Positions 1 to 7,539 of a stretch of DNA of 11,353 nucleotides are shown one piece after another. Each line of letters begins with the position of its first letter. Position 1 is the stretch's first letter. The stretch lies in contig CAJKWP010000041.1 in assembly GCA_905203645.1 (NCBI GenBank), positions 1 to 11,353 on the forward strand. Reading direction: 5' to 3'. The notes beneath the pieces were generated by a model, which was not told the origin of the DNA, did not search any database, and saw only the letters and a list, made by a program, of their open reading frames with translations. Origin of the DNA: an uncultured Christensenella sp. GTDB lineage: Bacteria > Bacillota > Clostridia > Christensenellales > UBA1242. Both the position numbers and the translations under genes were made by a program.

Positions 1-62
1 GTGTGAATTATCTTTTGGGATTATATGGTTATTCTGATTATTATATTGATATAAATTCTTTA

Positions 63-422
63 TCAAAAAATAGTTTTTATTCCTGCGGCAAGCATAATTA
101 TTGCAAAAATAAATCTTAACATTTTTGAATTTATTTTTTTCAGCAATATTGCACCCAAAATTCCGCCTGCACAAACGCCGATTCCAACCCACAAAACCTG
201 CATCCAATTTACACTTGTTTTTGAAATGTAAACTATCGAACTTACCAAACTTAAAGGAACTATAACTGCTATTGCTGTTGCATGAGATTTTTTGTTGTCA
301 AGGTGCAAAAATTTTTCCAAAACAGGCACACAAATCATTCCACCGCCACCGCCAAAAAATCCGTTTACAAATCCAACAAAAACAGAAGCCAGTATCAAAA
401 GCCAAACATTTATTTTTTTCAT
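63..422 (-). CDS. Half-length TSUP (TauE/SafE) family membrane protein
   Basis: This 119-residue protein matches one half of a TSUP permease. The family exports sulfite, sulfoacetate or other organic anions, but the substrate here cannot be told. Four hydrophobic segments are visible at about 6-25, 47-66, 72-94 and 101-118. A glycine-rich signature (GFFGGGGG, 21-28) lies at the end of the first helix, HATA at 47-50, and a GG..GA motif at 86-91. Full family members are usually about 240-260 residues and carry this unit twice, so the protein is either one of a split pair working as a heterodimer, a homodimer, or a truncated relic. ATG at 420-422 is the natural start, but no clear Shine-Dalgarno precedes it. 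No start codon for a partner gene exists on this strand in the 62 bases left of its stop, so any partner lies outside the window. Family call is confident; function is not. Confidence 0.8.
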   Translation of the reverse strand: MKKINVWLLILASVFVGFVNGFFGGGGGMICVPVLEKFLHLDNKKSHATAIAVIVPLSLVSSIVYISKTSVNWMQVLWVGIGVCAGGILGAILLKKINSKMLRFIFAIIMLAAGIKTIF

Positions 423-677
423 ATTGATATTATTTGTCTGTTTGACTTTTTTATGCTTTGAAACTTTGTCGAGAAATCCGTATCGTATTTGATTACAATT
501 TTTGTTTAAAGCAGTGAAATGCAGTCAAAGATTTGATGAAAGAGCTGATTTCGATCTTTTGAAATAACTTGAAAAAATTAACAGAAAAAAATTTGATTTT
601 GGGCGCATTTTCATTTGATTTATTTTATGTTTTATTATATACTTATGTGGTTATAATTACTTTATAGGTGGTCATGT
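423..677. other. Divergent intergenic region
   Basis: This 255-base AT-rich spacer separates two divergent genes and contains no convincing coding frame. It carries the promoter described at 615-643 for the rightward gene. A short perfect palindrome with TCAAA and TTTGA arms around GA lies at 525-536, and a longer imperfect inverted repeat pairs TCAAAGAT (525-532) with ATCTTTTGA (554-562). Either could be an operator, but neither looks like a terminator because no T-run follows. No clear minus-strand promoter for the TSUP gene was found. Confidence 0.5.
615..643 (+). promoter_or_regulatory. Predicted sigma-70-type promoter of the surface-protein gene
   Basis: TTGATT (615-620) and TATACT (638-643) are separated by exactly 17 bases. 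Each differs from the consensus by one or two bases. Transcription would start near 650, giving a leader of under 30 bases before the ATG at 678. A second TATAAT at 652-657 lies too close to the Shine-Dalgarno to leave room for a normal leader, so it is the weaker candidate. Confidence 0.6.
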
Positions 678-3600
678 ATGAAAAACAAAAACAAAATTTT
701 CTTTTTTGGTGTCGCATTTGTTATGATGTTGGCACTCGTTCTTCCAATTTTTGGAAAAACAGAATTCAAAAATGCTGATGCCTTGAATTATGAAAGCGTA
801 TCTATTTCAAATGGTGATTTTAATTCAAGTAAAAACAGTTATTATTTGGATTCATCTCCTTCTGGTTGGCAGATTATCAAATCTGGCGTAATTTCTACAT
901 CTGGTATAATCAACACAAACAGTGAAAGATTTGATGATTATCGTACAACTTATCAACTTGCAAATTCTAATAATCCAGAAACCATGTCTGCTGACAAAAA
1001 TGATACAAAAGTGCTTATGCTCAACCCAAAAAGCACAACAAATCCAAATGGCAATTTGAACCAAGGTTTCAAATCAAACGACATAGCCTTGGCTGCTTAC
1101 GGTTATTATTCATTTACGGTACTTGCAAAAGTTGAAGTTGGCGGTGTTGCAAGCATTTATCTGAAAGGGCTTGACAATGTCTTAAAATTTGAAAACATTT
1201 CAAACACAACTTGGAAAGCATACACATTCTTTGTTGAGAATGGTCCAATATCACAAAACATTCATTTTGAATTGTGGCTTGGAAACGACGGAGCTCAAAC
1301 ATCTTCAAGTCCAGTATTTTTTGATAACTTGACCGGCAAAAAGCTTGCAGAAACACAATACAATCTTGACAAGGCTGATGACACATATCACCAAGTTTAC
1401 ACAGTTTCAAAAAACTATATTACAGGTTTTGAAAATGCAAACTTTGAAAATGGTCTTGTTGGATGGACAGCAAATGGTCCATTCCCTGCTGGTACTTATC
1501 ACAAAGTTATCAACACAAAAGATAACGCAAGCATGAACGAATTTGATTTTTTGGATGGAAACAACCTTGAAGGCCCAAATGCTCTTTGGCTTGCCAGCAA
1601 ACAAACTCCATCTTCAAGTTTTGGTTTCACTTCTTCAAAAATTTCTTTGCCAGCATTTGCTGTTTACAAAATTTCATTTATGGCAAAAGTTGGTGATGAT
1701 ACAACTGCTACGGTTGTTTTGAAAGAAACCGATGCAGTAAAAGATATTTACAGCGAATACGAACCAAAAACAACAAGTTTGACAGTCAATTCAAATGATT
1801 CATCAAACAACGTCGCAAACAATTACAAAACTTATTCTTTTTATGTTTGTGGACACACACAATACGACACAGAGATATTTGTTGAACTTTGGCTTGGAAC
1901 AGAAAGTGAAGCAAAATCAGGCAGTGTATTGTTTGATGATTTCACAATCGAAAAAATATCAAAAACAGATTATACAAACACTTCAACAGGTTCAAACGTA
2001 AGCAAACTTGAATTGAAAACTTTGAGTGCAACACTCACAGTTCCAAACGGAACATTCAATTTGGGTTACAGCGAAGATGCCGACGTGAAATACCCTGCTG
2101 AACCAAGCAACTGGACAAAAGAAAATCCAAACAATCAAACATCTGGTATAATCAACACAAACACAGCAAAATTTGACAACATCAAAGATCAAATTGGTGG
2201 ACTTGCAAATCCAGGCAACCCAAAAGGTTTTGTTGGAACAGACAATGAATACAACAACGTTTTGATGCTTTGGAACAAAACAAATTCTTATCAATCAATA
2301 CTCAGTGACTCTTTGACTGTTGACAAAAACGATGGAAGTAACGAAGTATATTACAAATTGGCATTTGCTTTCAAAACATTGCCTTCTGACAGCGAAAGTG
2401 TAAACTTCAACTTGCAAATAGTTGACCAAAACTCAGTTGTTATCTATGAAGCAAAAAACATCAACAGCACAACTTGGGAAAACTTTGAACTCTATATCAA
2501 AAATGGATATTACACAACATCGTTGAAAGTAAGATTTTCATTGGGTACAGCATCTGAAAACGCAAAAGGTTATGCTTTTGTTGACAATGTAACCTTTGAA
2601 AAACAATCAAGTATGACAAGTGAACAATGGAATGCACTTTCCCCTTCCCTTACAACAAAAATCGCTGATTTTACAAATTGTTTTGTAAATACTTTGACAG
2701 ACCTTAGAAGTTTTGATGCAACGCTGAACAGCGAACAACCTGCTGGTGAACCTGTTGCTCAAAGCGGATTGGTTGACAGCAAATCAAACGAATTTGACGT
2801 TATTTCAAACAGTGAAAGCCAAAGCAAAAACATGATATATATCAAAACTATTGCAAATGCAAATTACAGTTTGAAATCAAACTTCAAAGCAAAACTTTTG
2901 GCAAACACACAATACAGAATTTCATTCTTTGTTAAAACTATGCTTCATGATGTGCCTGAAAAATATGAAGAAAATTATGGACTTGGTTTTGAACTTGAAA
3001 ATACAAACGGAAAATTTGAAAACATCAAAACAAATGGCGAATGGGTAAAATACACAATGGTTGTGAATACAACCGACGAAGTTGAAGCAGCATACAAATT
3101 TGTTGCTTGCAACCAAAACATCAACAGTGGCTTGTACTTCATTGACGAAATAAAAATTGAAAAATTGGACAGCACAACTTACAACTCACTTTTGAATGAC
3201 AAAAAAGATGACAGCACTTATTACTTTGTTGGTTCAACTGACAAAATTGATGAAGATAACAAAGACACCGACGACACAACCGATGAAAAACAAGATTTCG
3301 ACTGGATCTTGATCCCTTCAATTATTTCTGCAGTTGCCTTGATTATTGCATTGGTTGGATTTATCGTAAGACGTCTTAACATCAAAAAACGTCAAAAGAA
3401 AATGAAAACAACCTATGACAGAAAACAAACATTGTACAAAGACGTTATCAGAAAACAAGCAAGAGATATCCGTGACGAACAAGTGAAAGACCTTAATATC
3501 GAACTCAAAGAAATCGAAAAAGAAATTGAAGAGTTGGATGCAAATCAAAAAGAATTGCTTGCAAATCAAAGAAAAGCACAAGGCAAACAAATTGACAAGC

Positions 3601-3797
3601 AAACAGAAAAAGCATTCAGGTCATATGCATCAAAACACACTTCACTTGAAAACAAAAAAGAAAAAATAGTCAACAAAATAAAAGAGTTAAATTCTGCGGA
3701 CTACCTTCTTACCCTTCAAAAGAAAATAACCAATGACATGGCAAAAGATTTGAAGGAACAAAACAAACAACAAGAAAATTCCGAAGAAAACAAATAG
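678..3797 (+). CDS. Four-repeat surface protein with one membrane anchor and cytoplasmic coiled coil
   Basis: I do not recognise this 1039-residue protein as a named family. Residues 7-25 form a hydrophobic signal peptide core, with a possible cleavage after the ADA at 33-35. Four related units follow at about 40-230, 246-432, 446-652 and 660-840. They share an early aromatic/NGxF-like segment, a GI(I/V)(N/D)T..FD motif (76-86, 490-500; weaker at 697-707), a VLML-like strand (112, 528), a TTW..Y/F strand (177, 598; EWVKY at 788) and an end of the form FxDxxTxEK..T.Y (414-432, 635-651, 821-835). The pattern resembles CBM-like galactose-binding jelly rolls, which is an inference. An acidic linker (843-875), a single membrane helix (876-898), a positive stop-transfer RRLNIKKRQKK, and about 130 charged, helix-prone residues follow. 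Topology is therefore ectodomain outside and coiled coil inside. There is no LPXTG motif and few cysteines. Start: AGGTGG at 666-671, six bases before the ATG. It appears monocistronic, bounded by its own promoter and terminator. Confidence 0.85.
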   Translation: MKNKNKIFFFGVAFVMMLALVLPIFGKTEFKNADALNYESVSISNGDFNSSKNSYYLDSSPSGWQIIKSGVISTSGIINTNSERFDDYRTTYQLANSNNPETMSADKNDTKVLMLNPKSTTNPNGNLNQGFKSNDIALAAYGYYSFTVLAKVEVGGVASIYLKGLDNVLKFENISNTTWKAYTFFVENGPISQNIHFELWLGNDGAQTSSSPVFFDNLTGKKLAETQYNLDKADDTYHQVYTVSKNYITGFENANFENGLVGWTANGPFPAGTYHKVINTKDNASMNEFDFLDGNNLEGPNALWLASKQTPSSSFGFTSSKISLPAFAVYKISFMAKVGDDTTATVVLKETDAVKDIYSEYEPKTTSLTVNSNDSSNNVANNYKTYSFYVCGHTQYDTEIFVELWLGTESEAKSGSVLFDDFTIEKISKTDYTNTSTGSNVSKLELKTLSATLTVPNGTFNLGYSEDADVKYPAEPSNWTKENPNNQTSGIINTNTAKFDNIKDQIGGLANPGNPKGFVGTDNEYNNVLMLWNKTNSYQSILSDSLTVDKNDGSNEVYYKLAFAFKTLPSDSESVNFNLQIVDQNSVVIYEAKNINSTTWENFELYIKNGYYTTSLKVRFSLGTASENAKGYAFVDNVTFEKQSSMTSEQWNALSPSLTTKIADFTNCFVNTLTDLRSFDATLNSEQPAGEPVAQSGLVDSKSNEFDVISNSESQSKNMIYIKTIANANYSLKSNFKAKLLANTQYRISFFVKTMLHDVPEKYEENYGLGFELENTNGKFENIKTNGEWVKYTMVVNTTDEVEAAYKFVACNQNINSGLYFIDEIKIEKLDSTTYNSLLNDKKDDSTYYFVGSTDKIDEDNKDTDDTTDEKQDFDWILIPSIISAVALIIALVGFIVRRLNIKKRQKKMKTTYDRKQTLYKDVIRKQARDIRDEQVKDLNIELKEIEKEIEELDANQKELLANQRKAQGKQIDKQTEKAFRSYASKHTSLENKKEKIVNKIKELNSADYLLTLQKKITNDMAKDLKEQNKQQENSEENK
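897..921 (+). repeat. 25-base direct repeat, copy 1 (repeat unit 1)
   Basis: This stretch is identical, base for base, to 2139-2163. It encodes most of the SGIINTN motif in the first extracellular unit of the surface protein. The flanking bases differ at both ends, although the protein similarity continues, so codons just outside have diverged. Confidence 0.9.
2139..2163 (+). repeat. 25-base direct repeat, copy 2 (repeat unit 3)
   Basis: This is a perfect copy of 897-921 in the same reading frame, encoding the SGIINTN motif in the third extracellular unit. Units 2 and 4 do not carry it, which pairs units 1 and 3 as the closest relatives or as partners in gene conversion. Confidence 0.9.
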
Positions 3798-3803
3798 ACT
3801 TTT

Positions 3804-3838
3804 CAGAAAAAACAAGCGATTACGCTTGTTTTTTTCTG
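3804..3838. terminator. Bidirectional rho-independent terminator
   Basis: The left arm (3804-3818) pairs with the right arm (3823-3838) around an ATTA loop, with one extra T in the right arm. The strong core is ACAAGCG against CGCTTGT. On the plus strand a run of seven T follows the core. On the minus strand a run of six T does the same, because the left arm is A-rich. It begins seven bases after the stop of the surface-protein gene and lies 89 bases past the stop of the phosphomutase-like gene, so it can end transcription of both convergent units. Confidence 0.9.
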
Positions 3839-3887
3839 TTTATTTTTATCATAGTATTATTAAAGTCATCTAAATAAATTGAATATT

Positions 3888-3919
3888 ACTGCAAAATGAA
3901 TTGAAAACTGCAAAATGAA
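3888..3919. repeat. Short tandem-like direct repeat
   Basis: ACTGCAAAATGAA occurs at 3888-3900 and again at 3907-3919, six bases apart. A shorter third relative, TTACTGCAAAT, begins at 3928 and covers the last codons of the minus-strand gene. The repeat probably arose by slippage or by duplication of the gene's 3-prime end. No function is evident. Confidence 0.6.
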
Positions 3920-3926
3920 GGCAATG

Positions 3927-5162
3927 TTACTGCAAATAGTTTTGGATTTTTTGAACAAATTTGCTTAAAATCTCATTGTCTTTGCACTCTATGTAAACGT
4001 TTATTTCACCTTCCAAATGATTGATGCGCACAATGATTTTTCCGTTGTTTTCCAAATCTCTTTCTATTTCATCCAAAATAGTTTGAAATTTGGATGAATT
4101 GACTTTTTCATAATCAAGTGAAAGTTTGATTTCTTTGCTTGGCACCTGTGGTAAATCTATCACTGATTGTACTATTTTTTCGTCTTTTATGTTTGCAAAT
4201 TTCAGTGCAGTTACGAATGCATCCGAAGTTTTGGTTTCAAGCCAGATTATATTCCCGCTTTTTTCACCACAAAGATTATAACCTTTTTTGAGCATTGCGT
4301 CCACAAGCCTGCGCTCACCTGTCCCTGCAAGTTCATATTTGATATTGTGTTTGTCAAGAAGGTCAAAACACGAGTTGTTTGTAAGCAAGTTTGTAACTAT
4401 TGCTTCATTTTCTGCCAATGCAAACGCCGTAAGCAAAAGATCGCCTTTTAATATTTTGCCATTTGGTGAAATTATCATAATTTTGTCGCAATCGCCATCC
4501 AGTTTTACGTTCCAACTGCCACTTTTGTACATAAAATTGTTTAGTCCACAATTATAATTTATATCATACCCATTTGAAGTATCGTTAAAACAGCAAATAT
4601 CGGCGTATTTTTGCAAATACTTACACACCGCTATACCACTTCCATGTGCCAAGTCAAACAGCAAATTTGTGCGATTTTCAACAAATCCCGAAAGGTACTT
4701 TGCGTAAAACTCATTGAAGTTGTCAACATAATTTGTTTTGCTGTAAACATCGTACGAAAAAGTATCATGGAAAAATGAAAATTGCACGGCAGTCATTTGT
4801 TCATCACTTATTTTGAAACCATTGCCATTGAAGATTTTGAAACCGTTGTACAAAAAGTTCTTTTCAGAACCCGTCACCAAAACACCAGCGGTGGCTTTGA
4901 AATATTTTATGCCATAAGATAATCCCCCACACGTTGTTTGGTCAACAAAAAAGACTTCGGCACCACATTTGGTAAGTCCATCTACCAATGCTTGTGCCAA
5001 AGTCTTTGATTCAATACGTGTGTCACATCCGACCACAAATGACAAGTTTTTTCTTTGGAAAACTTTTACCAATGCGCCCGACAATTTGTAAGCGAAAGCA
5101 GGATTGATATCCAATCTTGTTCCAACAATCATGTCTGCGCCAAATATCTTTTTTATAATCAA
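3927..5162 (-). CDS. Diverged phosphohexomutase-like protein (GlmM/PMM superfamily)
   Basis: This protein of about 411 residues aligns along its length with GlmM/phosphomannomutase, which interconvert hexose 1- and 6-phosphates, but each active-site loop is altered. The N-terminal FGTDGxRG reads FGADMIVG (7-14), losing the arginine. The phosphoserine loop TASHNP reads TGSEKN (97-102), keeping Ser99 but not His. The metal loop reads DGDCDK (222-227), with three aspartates kept. The sugar loop reads GEKSGN (299-304). The phosphate loop RPSGTEP reads RINHLEG (379-385). GCDTR (45-49), LAHGSG and NCG also fit the fold. It is shorter than typical GlmM (about 445-450). It may be a changed-substrate mutase or a regulatory pseudoenzyme. 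It is the last gene of the infC operon. The start is uncertain: the frame opens at TTG 5162, overlapping the trxB TGA, but GGAGG (5163-5167) abuts it. ATT at 5159 and ATA at 5156 are better spaced, and the first ATG (5132) would delete FGAD. Confidence 0.8.
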   Translation of the reverse strand: MIIKKIFGADMIVGTRLDINPAFAYKLSGALVKVFQRKNLSFVVGCDTRIESKTLAQALVDGLTKCGAEVFFVDQTTCGGLSYGIKYFKATAGVLVTGSEKNFLYNGFKIFNGNGFKISDEQMTAVQFSFFHDTFSYDVYSKTNYVDNFNEFYAKYLSGFVENRTNLLFDLAHGSGIAVCKYLQKYADICCFNDTSNGYDINYNCGLNNFMYKSGSWNVKLDGDCDKIMIISPNGKILKGDLLLTAFALAENEAIVTNLLTNNSCFDLLDKHNIKYELAGTGERRLVDAMLKKGYNLCGEKSGNIIWLETKTSDAFVTALKFANIKDEKIVQSVIDLPQVPSKEIKLSLDYEKVNSSKFQTILDEIERDLENNGKIIVRINHLEGEINVYIECKDNEILSKFVQKIQNYLQ

Positions 5163-6079
5163 CCTCCACGAATGTATTCAAATGCGGAAATTGCCGCAAT
5201 GGCACCATCACTGCATGCCGTTACAATTTGTCTTAAAGATTTTACTCTTATATCTCCACATGCAAACACACCGTCAAGGTTTGTTTTCATTTTTTCATCA
5301 GTAATAACATAACCGTTTTTGTCAAGATTTATCTTTCCAGCAAGAATTTCGGTATCGGGTTTTCTGCCAATGGCAACAAACAATCCATCAATGTCAATTG
5401 TTTGTGTTTTGCCACTTGCAATATCTTCGACCTGCAATGATTGCAAATGGTCTTGACCAACAAGTCCAGTTACTTTGCTGTTAAGCAAATATTTTATATT
5501 TTTGTTTGAGTTTGCAGTTGCATCCAATGCTTTTACAAGTGTATCGTCACCACGGAACGTATCACGCCTGTGAATAAGATAAACCGTTTTTGCAAGCCCA
5601 GATAAATATATGCAATCTTCAAGCGAAGTGTTACCCCCGCCCACCACTGCAACGACCTTGTTTTTGTAAAGTGTTCCGTCGCAAGTTGCACAGTAAGAAA
5701 GACCGCGACCAACAAATTTCTTTTCGTTTTCGACTTCAAGTTGCTTTGCACTCGCCCCAAGTGACAAGATTATCGCCTTTGTTTTGTAAGAGGTGTTGTG
5801 AGTGTTGACAATTTTTTCCTTGCCATCAAAATCAAAAGAAACAACTTCGGCAAAGTCAAATTCACAACCTGCGTTTTGTGCATGATTGTGCATCTTGATT
5901 GCCAAATCAACTCCGTCGATTTTTTCAAAGCCAGGATAATTTTCGATTGTTGACGTAAGTCCAATCTGTCCACCTGGCATCATGCGTTCAATCAAAAGTG
6001 TTTTCAATCCCGCACGGCAGGCATATATTCCAGCAGTAAGACCAGCAGGTCCACCACCGACAATAATCACGTCATACAT
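5159..6079 (-). CDS. trxB: Thioredoxin reductase (NADPH)
   Basis: This 306-residue flavoenzyme passes electrons from NADPH through FAD to the disulfide of thioredoxin in the cytoplasm. All diagnostic parts are present. The FAD-binding GGGPAG is at 8-13 and the redox pair CATC at 130-133. The second Rossmann motif GGGNTS is at 147-152, HRRDTFR (170-176) indicates NADPH rather than NADH, and the closing FAD motif FACGD is at 272-276, followed by RQIVTACSDG. Length is normal for the low-molecular-weight type. The AGGAG (6086-6090) lies six bases before the ATG and overlaps the TAG stop of yebC, so translation is probably coupled. The last codons spell GGAGG and serve as the Shine-Dalgarno of the next gene. 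Its place in a translation operon is unusual but the enzyme itself looks fully functional. Confidence 0.97.
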   Translation of the reverse strand: MYDVIIVGGGPAGLTAGIYACRAGLKTLLIERMMPGGQIGLTSTIENYPGFEKIDGVDLAIKMHNHAQNAGCEFDFAEVVSFDFDGKEKIVNTHNTSYKTKAIILSLGASAKQLEVENEKKFVGRGLSYCATCDGTLYKNKVVAVVGGGNTSLEDCIYLSGLAKTVYLIHRRDTFRGDDTLVKALDATANSNKNIKYLLNSKVTGLVGQDHLQSLQVEDIASGKTQTIDIDGLFVAIGRKPDTEILAGKINLDKNGYVITDEKMKTNLDGVFACGDIRVKSLRQIVTACSDGAIAAISAFEYIRGG

Positions 6080-6088
6080 AAGCGACTC

Positions 6089-6811
6089 CTAATCAAGAAT
6101 AGCGTTGTGATAAACGTCTTGAACGTCATCAGATTCATCAAGTTTGTCAAGCATACGTTCAAATGTTGCTTTTTTGTTTTCGTCAAGTTCGACGTAGTTG
6201 CTTGGAACAAGTTGTGCTTCAGCAGAAACAATTTTGTAACCAAGTTTTTCCAAATGGTCAACTATTGCAGACAATTTTTCGCTTTTGCCAACTATTTCAA
6301 CACTGTCTTCATCTTCTTGCAAATCATCAACATCGACTTCCATTGCATCTTCAAACAGTTTGTCCATATTTACGCCATTTTTGTCCAAAACAACCACTGC
6401 TTGCTTTGTAAACAAATACGAAACGCAACCAGCAGAGCCCAAACTTCCACCAAATTTGTCAAAAGCATGTCTTACGTCACCTGCTGTACGATTTTTGTTA
6501 TCTGTCAAACATTCAACGATAACTGCAACACCTCCGACACCATAACCTTCATAAGTTATTTCTTCATAATTTATGCTGTCAAGTTCACCACTGGCCTTTT
6601 TGATTGATCTTTGAATACTGTCATTTGGCATATTGGCTGTCTTTGCCTTTGCGATACAATCTTTGAGTTTTGAGTTTGTTTCTGGGTCTGCACCGCCACT
6701 TTTTACTGCAACGGCAATTTCACGACCAAGTTTTGTAAATATTTTACCTTTTTGGGCATCAGATTTTTCTTTTGTTCTTTTTATGTTGTTCCATTTACTA
6801 TGTCCGCTCAT
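6089..6811 (-). CDS. yebC: YebC/TACO1-family translation factor
   Basis: This 240-residue protein has the usual YebC length and begins with the family hallmark GHSKWNNIKRTKEKSDAQKG, followed by IFTKLGREI. A central EGYGVGGVAVIVECLTDN segment starts at 88, GGSLGSAGCVSYLF at 121-134, an acidic stretch at 158-170, and the closing DDVQDVYHN at 228-236. Family members were first annotated as transcription regulators. More recent work on bacterial and mitochondrial members supports binding to the ribosome and relief of stalling at proline-rich stretches, which fits this operon of translation genes. The EGYG-P-GG proline common in the family is valine here. ATG at 6811 overlaps the upstream TGA as ATGA, with GGAGGT at 6817-6822, five bases away and inside the upstream coding sequence. 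Translational coupling is very likely. Confidence 0.96.
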   Translation of the reverse strand: MSGHSKWNNIKRTKEKSDAQKGKIFTKLGREIAVAVKSGGADPETNSKLKDCIAKAKTANMPNDSIQRSIKKASGELDSINYEEITYEGYGVGGVAVIVECLTDNKNRTAGDVRHAFDKFGGSLGSAGCVSYLFTKQAVVVLDKNGVNMDKLFEDAMEVDVDDLQEDEDSVEIVGKSEKLSAIVDHLEKLGYKIVSAEAQLVPSNYVELDENKKATFERMLDKLDESDDVQDVYHNAILD

Positions 6812-7536
6812 TTTTTACCTCCAAAACATATTTGATACATTATAATTCCAGCACTTACAGCGACGTTAAGGCTTTCAAGGTTGTTTTTCATAGGAATTGC
6901 AATACTGCCCATGCATTTTTGTTTGCTTGTTTTGCTTACACCATGTCCTTCATTGCCCATGACTATGCCAACTGGCAAATCGGGTTTAAAATCAAAAATA
7001 TCTTTTCCGCCCATGTCGGCGTAATAAAGATTTTTTGGACAAAATGTGTTTTGATACTGCTGACAAGTCATTTCGACAATATTGAGTTTAAGCACTGCAC
7101 CTGCACTGCTTCTGACAACTTTTTCACTGGTTGCACTGGCACAATCAACCAAAACAACATCAAAAAAATTGCAAGCCAATGCACTGCGCATAATTGCACC
7201 CACATTGCCAGAATCTTGAACATTGTCCAAAACAACAAAATTGCCTTGGATATGGTCGACCGAAGAAAATTTCATCTTGAAAACACCAACAATACCCGCA
7301 TTTGTTTTTACAGTTGACAAACTGTTCAAAACTTCTTTTGAAACAAAAGTCGTTTGATTTTCATTCAAGAAATCAAAAGTTTTGCCTTTTAAAACAAAAA
7401 TGTGAAGTGGCTCAAATCCTTGAATCAAAGCCTCTTCAACCATTTTGGGAGTATCCAAAAAAAGCAAAAATCTGTTGTGGTCTTTTTGCTTTTTCAGGTC
7501 TTTTATTGTTAAATTGTTTTTTGATGTAATTTCCAT
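6808..7536 (-). CDS. SpoU/TrmH-family 2'-O-ribose RNA methyltransferase
   Basis: This 242-residue SPOUT enzyme should transfer a methyl group from S-adenosylmethionine to a ribose 2'-OH in tRNA or rRNA. The three family motifs are intact: LDNVQDSGNVGAIMRSA (103-119) with the catalytic arginine, VMGNEGHGV (192-200), and IPMKNNLESLNVAVSAG (214-230), which form the trefoil-knot cofactor site. An N-terminal substrate-binding domain (about 1-90) opens with a typical EITSKNN segment, so the ATG at 7534-7536 is likely correct. That domain is slightly compact compared with RlmB/TrmH relatives. In Firmicutes a gene of this type often follows rplT. The exact target base is not predictable from sequence. 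It begins three bases after the rplT stop with only a weak GAAG-like Shine-Dalgarno, which suggests reinitiation by ribosomes leaving rplT. Confidence 0.93.
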   Translation of the reverse strand: MEITSKNNLTIKDLKKQKDHNRFLLFLDTPKMVEEALIQGFEPLHIFVLKGKTFDFLNENQTTFVSKEVLNSLSTVKTNAGIVGVFKMKFSSVDHIQGNFVVLDNVQDSGNVGAIMRSALACNFFDVVLVDCASATSEKVVRSSAGAVLKLNIVEMTCQQYQNTFCPKNLYYADMGGKDIFDFKPDLPVGIVMGNEGHGVSKTSKQKCMGSIAIPMKNNLESLNVAVSAGIIMYQICFGGKK

Positions 7537-7539
7537 AAA

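Noticed and set aside
3..119. Possible 3-prime end of a rightward gene entering from the left edge
   Set aside because: One plus-strand frame stays open from base 3 to a TAA at 117-119 and another from base 2 to a TGA at 35-37. Both are too short to recognise, and the first overlaps the TSUP gene by 57 bases. It cannot be decided without sequence to the left.
292..492. Short plus-strand frame across the start of the TSUP gene
   Set aside because: It is mostly antisense to a recognisable membrane protein, has no Shine-Dalgarno, and ends in AT-rich spacer.
652..657. TATAAT as the -10 of the surface-protein promoter
   Set aside because: No -35 lies at a suitable distance, and the transcript would begin at about the Shine-Dalgarno. 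The TTGATT/TATACT pair at 615-643 fits better.
6107..6607. Open frame of 166 codons on the plus strand
   Set aside because: It lies wholly antisense to yebC, whose protein is clearly conserved. The translation is rich in Phe, Val and Cys, as expected from reversing Lys/Asn/Thr/Glu-rich codons.
6772..7317. Open frame of 181 codons on the plus strand
   Set aside because: It is antisense to the SpoU-family methyltransferase gene, has no Shine-Dalgarno and no recognisable motif.
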